Positions 40,689 through 46,218 of a DNA stretch of 46,218 bases are shown here, piece by piece. Below the pieces are notes generated by a model. It saw only the letters and a program-made list of their open reading frames with translations. It was not told the DNA's origin and searched no databases. This DNA is from Acetobacteraceae bacterium (GTDB lineage Bacteria > Pseudomonadota > Alphaproteobacteria > Acetobacterales > Acetobacteraceae). Where the stretch lies: positions 1 through 46,218 of the forward strand of contig CANGNF010000041.1 of NCBI GenBank assembly GCA_947455205.1, read 5' to 3'. The first letter of the stretch is position 1, and every line of letters begins with the position of its first letter. A program made the position numbers and the translations under genes.

Positions 40689-41070
40689 CAGTTCTTTCCC
40701 CAGACCCGGCGTAGCGACCAACGGCTTCGCCACGCGGCGGCCCGTCGTTACCTTGTACCTGTTGGCCCACCGGCAGGCCGGCGGGCCCTTATCTCATTCC
40801 ACGGAACCGGAAGCCAGAAAAGCGGCATTTGCGCGACCCGGCGGCACCCCGCCCGGCCTGGCCCGGCTTTCGGAACCTCAACGCCGGCGATGTAGCAACG
40901 GCCGTGCCACCGGCCATAACCGCAACGCCGGGACCCTTCCGCCGGCACCGCAGCGGCGGAAATCCGGCCCCGGCGGCACCACCCCGGCACGCCGCTGCAC
41001 CGTTCCCGTCCCGGTCGGTTCCGTGCCATGCTGGGGCCAAGGGTTCCGCACCCGGACCGGGGGTCTCGCC
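40689..41070. other. 382-nt divergent intergenic region
   Basis: No convincing gene lies between the RND adaptor and the alpha-2-macroglobulin gene. The plus frame is open throughout but has low-complexity Pro/Arg/Ala composition and no family resemblance. The region must hold two divergent promoters; I see no clear -35/-10 pair. An imperfect 24-bp dyad lies at 40764-40787. Confidence 0.5.
40764..40787. promoter_or_regulatory. imperfect dyad, possible efflux-operon operator
   Basis: GGCCCACCGGCA followed by GGCCGGCGGGCC matches its reverse complement at 10 of 12 positions per half. It lies about 75 nt upstream of the adaptor start, where a TetR- or MarR-type repressor could bind. No regulator gene is adjacent, and GC-rich DNA produces such dyads by chance. 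Confidence 0.2.
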
Positions 41071-44000
41071 ATGCGCCTGCTGTTGCCGCTCTTCGCCCTG
41101 TTGGCCGCCCTGCTGGCGCCCTTGCCGCCGGCCCGCGCCTACGACCTGCCCGGCCTGAACCAGGACAGCGAGCAATACCTGCGCGGCCTGACCCGGCGCT
41201 TCCCGGCCGGCGCGACCCCGGCCCAGCGCACCGCCGCCGAGCAGCGCGCCCAGGCGGCCGAACGCGCCGGCAACTGGGCCGCCGCCGCCACGGCGTGGGA
41301 GGAACGGATCGCCGGCGGTGAATCCACCGCCGAACATTGGCTGGCCCTGGCCCATGCCCAGCTGAAGCGCACCCCGCCGGAGCCCGCCCGCGCCCTGCAG
41401 GCGGCCTGGCAGAACTTCCAGATGGTGCCCGCCGGCGCGCCGGAACTGCCCTCCCTGCTCGCGATCGCGGAGGCGCTGGGCCGGCTGGACCGCCCGGCCC
41501 AGTTGATCGAGACCTGGCAGGAGGTGGTCACCCGCGCCCCCGACAACCAGGGCTATCGCCGCCGCCTGGCGGAGGTGCGCCGCGCCGCCGGCCTGACCGT
41601 GGCCCGCGTGCGGACCGATGGCGAGGCCGAGCCGGCCCGCGCCTGCCTCGGCTTCACCGTCGCCCCGGCCCGGCGCGACGACTGGCAGCCCGGCGACTGG
41701 GTCCGCGCCGACCCGCCGCTGCCCAACCTGGCCGTGACGCGGGAAGGCGATGAGCTCTGCGTCACCGGCCTGCCCTATGGCCGCACCACCCGGCTGGTGC
41801 TGCGCGCCGGCCTGCCCGGCGAGGACAACCTGAAGCTGAGCCGCGACACCGCGGTCAACATCGCCATCGCCAACCGCGCCGCCCGCATCATCTTCGACAC
41901 CTCGGCCTTCCTGCTGCCGCGTGGCCAGGACCAGGCGGTCAGCGTCGCCACCATCAACCTGTCCAGCCTGAAGCTGCGCGTGGTCCGGGTGACCGAGCGC
42001 AACCTGCTGCCGGTGGGCCGCAGCTGGACCCCCGGGGAAGGGTTGGACAGCTGGTCGGCCGAGACCTTCGCCGAGGAATGGGGCCGCGTGGTCTGGGAAG
42101 GCACCGCCCAGCTGGCGCCGATGCAGCCCAATACGGCGCAGCGCGGCCTGATCCGCCTGCCGGAAGCCCTGCGCGCCAGCGGCCCCGGCCTGTTCGTGCT
42201 GATCGCCAGCGCGGCGGACGGCACCCGGGTGAGCACCGCGGCGCTGCCGCTGATCGCCACCGACCTGGGCCTGACCGCCTGGCGCTCCGCCGCCGGGCTG
42301 GCGGCGCAGGTCCGCGCGCTGGGCGCCGGCCGGCCGCTGGCCGGGGTGCAGGTGCGGCTGATGGCCACCAACAACGACATCCTGGGCGAAGCCACCGCCG
42401 GCGCCGATGGGCTGGTACGCTTCCCCGGCGCCCTGCTGGCCGGCAGCGGCCCGATGGCGCCCAAGGCGCTGCAGGCCTTCCAGGGCGACGACCTGGTGCA
42501 GCTGAACCTGGACCAGGCCGCCTTCGATCTCTCCGACCGCGGCGCCGGCGGCATGGAGCATCCGGGGCCGCTGGACGCCTTCGTCTGGCTGGACCGCGGC
42601 ATCTACCGGCCGGGCGAGACGGTAAACGCCGCCGCCCTGCTGCGCGACGCCAGCGGCGCCCCTGCCGACTTCCCCGCCCGCTTCCGCGTCCGCCGCCCCG
42701 GCGGCCAGGTCTTCGCCGAAGCCGTGCCGGCGCGCGAGGCCGGCGCCGCCATCCTGTGGCCGATCCCGCTGTCCAACGGCGCCCAGGCTGGGGTCTGGAC
42801 CATCGAGGTGCTGGCCGACCCCAACGCGCCGCCGGTGGGCAGCGCGACCTTCCGGGTGGACGCCTTCGTGCCCGAGCGCCTGGCGGTGACCGCCGGCCCT
42901 GCCCCCGGCCCGCTGGTGGTCGGCCAGCCGCTGGCCATCCCGCTCAACGCGCGCTTCCTATACGGCGCGCCGGGCGCCGGGCTGACCGGCAGCGCGGAGC
43001 TGCAACTGGTCAGCCAGCGCGGGCTGGAGGCCTTTCCGGGCTACCTGTTCGGCGCCGCCGAGGAGCAATTCGCCCCCGAGGCGCAGCAGCTGGAGTTCGA
43101 GGCGCTGAACGCCGAGGGCAACGGCACGCTCTCCCTCACCCTGGCCCAGGCGCCGGACACCACCCGCCCGCTGCGCGCCCAGCTGACGGTCAGCATGCAG
43201 GAACCCGGCGGCCGCCCCAGCGCCACCCGTCTGACGCTGCCGGTGCAGGCCCAGCCCCGGCTGATCGGCGTGAAGCCCGCCTTCGCCGATGACGCCATCG
43301 ACGCCGATGCCGAGGCCGCCTTCGACATCATCGCGCTGAACCGCGGCCAGGCCGCCGCCCCGGCGACGCTGCGCCTGCGGCTGGTGAAGGAGACGCCGAG
43401 CTGGCGGCTGATGATGCGGAACCGCACCGCCCGGTATGAGACGGTGTGGACCGACGAGGCGGTGGACAGCCAGGAGATCCGCACCACCACCGCGGCCACC
43501 CGCTACGCCCGCCGCCTGCCCTTCGGCCGCTACCGGCTGGAAGTGACCGAGCCGGGCGGTCTCGCGCTGACCAGCTACCGCTTCCGCGCCGGCTGGGCGC
43601 CCAGCACCAGCGCCGATGTGCCGGACAAGGTGGATGTCTCGGCCGACCAGCGGCAGTACAGCCCCGGCGCCACCGCCCGCATCCGCATCACCCCGCCCTT
43701 CGCCGGCACCGCCAGCGTGGCCGTGCTGACGGACCGCCTGGTCTCGGTGCGGGATGTGGAGGTGCCCGCCGGCGGCGCCGAGGTGACCCTGCCGGTGGAC
43801 GCCGCCTGGGGCCCCGGCGCCTATGTCGCCGTCACCGTGTTCCGCCATGGCGAGGCGCGCAACGCGCCCGGCCGCGCGCTGGGCCTGGCCTGGCTGCAGC
43901 TGGCGCCGGACAGCCGCCGCATCGGCATCGCCATCGAGGCGCCGGAGCGCATCCTGCCGCGCCAGCGCGTCACCATCCCGCTGCGGCTGACCGATGCCGG

Positions 44001-46164
44001 GCAGGGCGCGACGCTGACCCTGGCGGCGGTGGATGAGGGCATCCTGCGGCTGACCAACTTCGCCACCCCCGACCCCATCGGCCACTTCATGGGCAAGCGG
44101 CGCCTGGGCGTGGATATCCGCGACGACTACGGCCGGCTGATCGCCCCGGCCGATGGCGAGGCCGCCACGCTGCGCCAGGGCGGCGACGGGCTGGGCGACC
44201 AGGGCAAGCTGGAAATCCCCCAGCGCAATGTCAGCCTGTTCAGCGGCCCCATCGCGGTGGCGCCGGACGGCACCGCCAGCGTCACGCTGGACATCCCCGA
44301 CTTCGCCGGCGAACTGCGCCTGATGGCGGTGGCCTGGAGCGGCAGCCGCAGCGGCGCCGCCAGCAAGCCCATGACGGTGCGCGACCCCGTGGTGGCGGAG
44401 GCCATGCTGCCGCGCTTCCTGGCCCCGGGCGATGAGGCCCGGCTGCCGCTGCTGCTGCACAACCTGGACCTGCCGGATGGCGAGGTGACGGCCACGCTGA
44501 CCACCCAGGGCGCCATCGCCCTGGTGGGCAATGCCCGGCACGTGCTGCGCCTGGCCAATGGCGCCCGCGCCACCCCGGCCAGCACGCTGCGCGCCAGCGG
44601 CGCCGGGGAAGGCGTGCTGCGCCTGGCCGTCACCGGCCCCAACAACTTCAGCGCAAGCCATGAATACCGCATCACCGTGCGCTCCAGCCGCCCCATCGTG
44701 ACCGAGGTGGCGAGCAGCGAGGTCGCCGCCGGGCGCGAGATTTCCCTGGCGCCGCCGCTGGACCGCTACATCCCCGGCACCTGGCGCGCCAGTGTCAGCG
44801 TCGGCGGCCCCAACCGCTACGACGTGGCGGGCATGCTCCGCGCGCTGGAGGCCTATCCCTTCGCCTGCCTGGAGCAATCCAGCTCCAAGCTGCTGGCCAT
44901 GGCTGCCTACCCGGACACGCCCGACCGCGCCGGCCTGCTGCAACGCGGCGTGGAGGGCGTGCTGCTGCGCCAGCGCTTCGACGGCCAGTTCGGCCTGTGG
45001 TCCTCCGGCGGCAGCGCCGAGCCCTGGCTGGGCAGCTACGCGGTGGAAGCCCTGCTGCGCGCCAAGGCGGCCGGCGCCACCGTGCCGGAAGCGGCGTTGG
45101 AGGACGCGCTGCGGGCGATCCTGTCCGAGGTGGACAGCGGCGAGCCGAACACGCCGGAGGAACGCGCCACCCAGGCCTACCGCCTGCATGTGCTGGGCAT
45201 GGCCGGGCGCCACCGCCTGGGCGCCGCCCGCCGCCTGATGGAGCAACTGGACAGCCTGCCGACGCCGCTGGCCAAGGCGCAACTGGCCAGCGCCTTCGCC
45301 CGCGCCGGCGACCGCGCCCGGGCCGAGGCCGCCTTCACCGCCGCGCTGGCCGCGCCGGCCCGCCGCTGGTGGGCCTTCGACTACGGCAGCAGCGCGCGGG
45401 ACAGCCTGGCCGTGCTGCTGCTGCTGAAGGACAGCGGCCTGCTGGCCGATCGCATCCCGGCGCTGATCGCCCGGCTGCCGGGCGCCGAGTTCACCCCGGC
45501 CGCCACCAGCACCCAGGAACAGGGCTGGGCCATCGCCACCGCCCAGGCGCTGGGCCGCGACGGCCAGCCGCCCAGCGTCAGCCTGAACGGCCAGCCGGTG
45601 CAGCCGGCCGGCTTCCGCGTCTCCCTGCCGCTGTCCGGCCCGGCCAAGCTGAAGAACACCGGCCGCGCCACGGTGTGGGAAAGCGTCGCCGTCACCGGCA
45701 TTCCAAAGGAAGCCCTGCCCGCCGCCGCCGCCGGCATGCGCGTCACCCGCCGCTTCCTCGGCCTGGACGGCAAGCCGCTGGAGGTCGACACCCTGCGCCA
45801 GGGCCAGGTCTTCGTGCTGCTGCTGGAAGGCCGCGCCGACGACCGCGAGGCGCACCAGGCCCTGGTGCAGCAGGGCCTGCCGGCGGGGTGGGAGATCGTC
45901 ACCCGGCTTGGCCCCGGCACCGTGGCCGGCATGCCCTGGCTGGGCGAACTGAGCGAACCCGTGGCCCAGCCCGCGCTGGACGACCGCTTCGCCGCCGCGC
46001 TGGACCTGACGGCGGAGGCCCCGGCCTTCCGCCTGGCGGTGCGGCTGCGCGCGGTCACGGCTGGCCGGTTCGAGCTGCCGGGCGCCGACCTGGCGGACAT
46101 GTACCGCCCGGCCGTCTTCGCCCGCGCTGCCGCCCGCCGGGTGCAGGTGACGCCGGCCGAATGA
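41071..46164 (+). CDS. bacterial alpha-2-macroglobulin with thioester
   Basis: A 1697-aa periplasmic protease inhibitor of the YfhM/MagD type. A Sec signal peptide (LLLPLFALLAALLAPLPPARA) has no lipobox Cys, unlike the lipoprotein E. coli form. Residues 45-190 are helical and TPR-like (AERAGNWAAAATAWEERIAG, LALAHAQLKR). Many MG beta-domains follow, including FVWLDRGIYRPGETVNAAAL near 510 and LTLAAVDEGILRLTNF near 985. The thioester motif is YPFACLEQSSSKLLA near residue 1270. It traps proteases that breach the outer membrane. The stop overlaps the next start (ATGA), where pbpC is normally found. Confidence 0.95.
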   Translation: MRLLLPLFALLAALLAPLPPARAYDLPGLNQDSEQYLRGLTRRFPAGATPAQRTAAEQRAQAAERAGNWAAAATAWEERIAGGESTAEHWLALAHAQLKRTPPEPARALQAAWQNFQMVPAGAPELPSLLAIAEALGRLDRPAQLIETWQEVVTRAPDNQGYRRRLAEVRRAAGLTVARVRTDGEAEPARACLGFTVAPARRDDWQPGDWVRADPPLPNLAVTREGDELCVTGLPYGRTTRLVLRAGLPGEDNLKLSRDTAVNIAIANRAARIIFDTSAFLLPRGQDQAVSVATINLSSLKLRVVRVTERNLLPVGRSWTPGEGLDSWSAETFAEEWGRVVWEGTAQLAPMQPNTAQRGLIRLPEALRASGPGLFVLIASAADGTRVSTAALPLIATDLGLTAWRSAAGLAAQVRALGAGRPLAGVQVRLMATNNDILGEATAGADGLVRFPGALLAGSGPMAPKALQAFQGDDLVQLNLDQAAFDLSDRGAGGMEHPGPLDAFVWLDRGIYRPGETVNAAALLRDASGAPADFPARFRVRRPGGQVFAEAVPAREAGAAILWPIPLSNGAQAGVWTIEVLADPNAPPVGSATFRVDAFVPERLAVTAGPAPGPLVVGQPLAIPLNARFLYGAPGAGLTGSAELQLVSQRGLEAFPGYLFGAAEEQFAPEAQQLEFEALNAEGNGTLSLTLAQAPDTTRPLRAQLTVSMQEPGGRPSATRLTLPVQAQPRLIGVKPAFADDAIDADAEAAFDIIALNRGQAAAPATLRLRLVKETPSWRLMMRNRTARYETVWTDEAVDSQEIRTTTAATRYARRLPFGRYRLEVTEPGGLALTSYRFRAGWAPSTSADVPDKVDVSADQRQYSPGATARIRITPPFAGTASVAVLTDRLVSVRDVEVPAGGAEVTLPVDAAWGPGAYVAVTVFRHGEARNAPGRALGLAWLQLAPDSRRIGIAIEAPERILPRQRVTIPLRLTDAGQGATLTLAAVDEGILRLTNFATPDPIGHFMGKRRLGVDIRDDYGRLIAPADGEAATLRQGGDGLGDQGKLEIPQRNVSLFSGPIAVAPDGTASVTLDIPDFAGELRLMAVAWSGSRSGAASKPMTVRDPVVAEAMLPRFLAPGDEARLPLLLHNLDLPDGEVTATLTTQGAIALVGNARHVLRLANGARATPASTLRASGAGEGVLRLAVTGPNNFSASHEYRITVRSSRPIVTEVASSEVAAGREISLAPPLDRYIPGTWRASVSVGGPNRYDVAGMLRALEAYPFACLEQSSSKLLAMAAYPDTPDRAGLLQRGVEGVLLRQRFDGQFGLWSSGGSAEPWLGSYAVEALLRAKAAGATVPEAALEDALRAILSEVDSGEPNTPEERATQAYRLHVLGMAGRHRLGAARRLMEQLDSLPTPLAKAQLASAFARAGDRARAEAAFTAALAAPARRWWAFDYGSSARDSLAVLLLLKDSGLLADRIPALIARLPGAEFTPAATSTQEQGWAIATAQALGRDGQPPSVSLNGQPVQPAGFRVSLPLSGPAKLKNTGRATVWESVAVTGIPKEALPAAAAGMRVTRRFLGLDGKPLEVDTLRQGQVFVLLLEGRADDREAHQALVQQGLPAGWEIVTRLGPGTVAGMPWLGELSEPVAQPALDDRFAAALDLTAEAPAFRLAVRLRAVTAGRFELPGADLADMYRPAVFARAAARRVQVTPAE

Positions 46165-46218
46165 CGCCCGGCGCGGCGCCGGCAGCACTGGCCCGGGCCG
46201 CGCTCGCGCGCGCGCGCC
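46161..46218 (+). CDS. start of a coupled downstream gene, probably penicillin-binding protein 1C (partial)
   Basis: An ATG overlapping the alpha-2-macroglobulin stop (ATGA) opens a frame that runs to the window edge: MTPGAAPAALARAALARARA-like sequence, only 19 codons. The residues themselves are not diagnostic. The guess of pbpC rests on the well-known pairing of bacterial alpha-2-macroglobulin genes with the peptidoglycan synthase PBP1C. Confidence 0.4.
   Translation, partial: MTPGAAPAALARAALARAR

Noticed and set aside
40351..41070. In-frame extension upstream of the alpha-2-macroglobulin start
   Set aside because: It overlaps the adaptor gene and translates to low-complexity Arg/Pro/Ala sequence. 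A good signal peptide begins at 41071.
42958..46188. Long open frame on the minus strand opposite the alpha-2-macroglobulin gene (over 1000 codons)
   Set aside because: It is a GC-driven shadow with His/Gln/Gly/Arg-rich low-complexity translation and no family features, fully opposite a well-supported gene.
1..46218. CRISPR array, insertion sequence, prophage, toxin-antitoxin or biosynthetic cluster
   Set aside because: No regularly spaced repeats, transposase or integrase motifs, phage structural genes or secondary-metabolite enzymes were seen on either strand. The lone TylF-like methyltransferase is not enough for a cluster.

Overview
The window is about 46 kb of very GC-rich bacterial chromosome, about 70% or more by eye. 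Protein style and gene content point to an alphaproteobacterium of the Acetobacteraceae (Roseomonas-like). The pointers are two Bug/TctC-type binding proteins, a TorF porin beside amtB, a class II DAHP synthase, an RskA-type ECF sigma/anti-sigma pair and an alphaproteobacterial intergenic palindrome. That assignment is inference; no rRNA or phylogenetic marker was tested. I see no transposase, phage gene, CRISPR array, toxin-antitoxin pair or obvious defence cluster, so this is mostly ordinary housekeeping and transport DNA.

Layout. 1-4.2 kb (+): the 3' part of lolA, a class I glutamine amidotransferase, a candidate small RNA with a strong intrinsic terminator, a TylF-like methyltransferase, an FAH-family hydrolase and xthA. 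4.3-7.05 kb (-): a secreted four-cysteine protein, an ECF sigma factor and its RskA-type anti-sigma factor, tightly coupled, followed by a secreted DUF4394 protein. 7.1-8.2 kb (+): an aldo/keto reductase and a small YgaP-type membrane protein. 8.25-10.9 kb (-): a nitrogen unit glnK-amtB-TorF porin with a near-consensus sigma-54 promoter. 11-13 kb: a UbiH-type hydroxylase (+) and a PaiB-type FMN protein (-), convergent around a double hairpin. 13-17 kb (+): a Bug-type binding protein and a complete polar amino-acid ABC transporter. 17.1-18.4 kb (-): argG, divergent from an unusual alpha/beta hydrolase (+).

19.6-31.5 kb is a long minus-strand series. It runs gor, class II DAHP synthase, pncB, a DMT transporter, nadE, two small acidic paralogous proteins, gltX, cysS, a trmJ with an extra N-terminal domain, and an AhpD-like protein. 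Many junctions overlap or lie within 10 nt. NAD salvage and synthesis (pncB, nadE) thus sit beside two aminoacyl-tRNA synthetases and a tRNA methylase. 31.6-33.5 kb (-): a MaoC-like dehydratase and a succinate-semialdehyde dehydrogenase. 33.6-36.1 kb: a second Bug protein (+), a two-helix membrane protein (-), a phosphoglycolate phosphatase (+) and tRNA-Val(CAC) with a perfect terminator. 36.3-40.7 kb (-): an RND efflux pump with its adaptor. 41.07-46.16 kb (+): a giant thioester alpha-2-macroglobulin, with the start of a coupled gene (probably pbpC) running off the window.

The observations most worth following are: the tandem acidic paralogues translationally coupled to gltX; the DMT transporter overlapping pncB and next to nadE; the N-terminal module on TrmJ; the structured candidate sRNA at 1.65-1.77 kb; the ECF locus with a possible target promoter; and a recurring A-A-A-E-stop hairpin at the 3' ends of unrelated genes. 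I did not find a clearly new multi-gene system.
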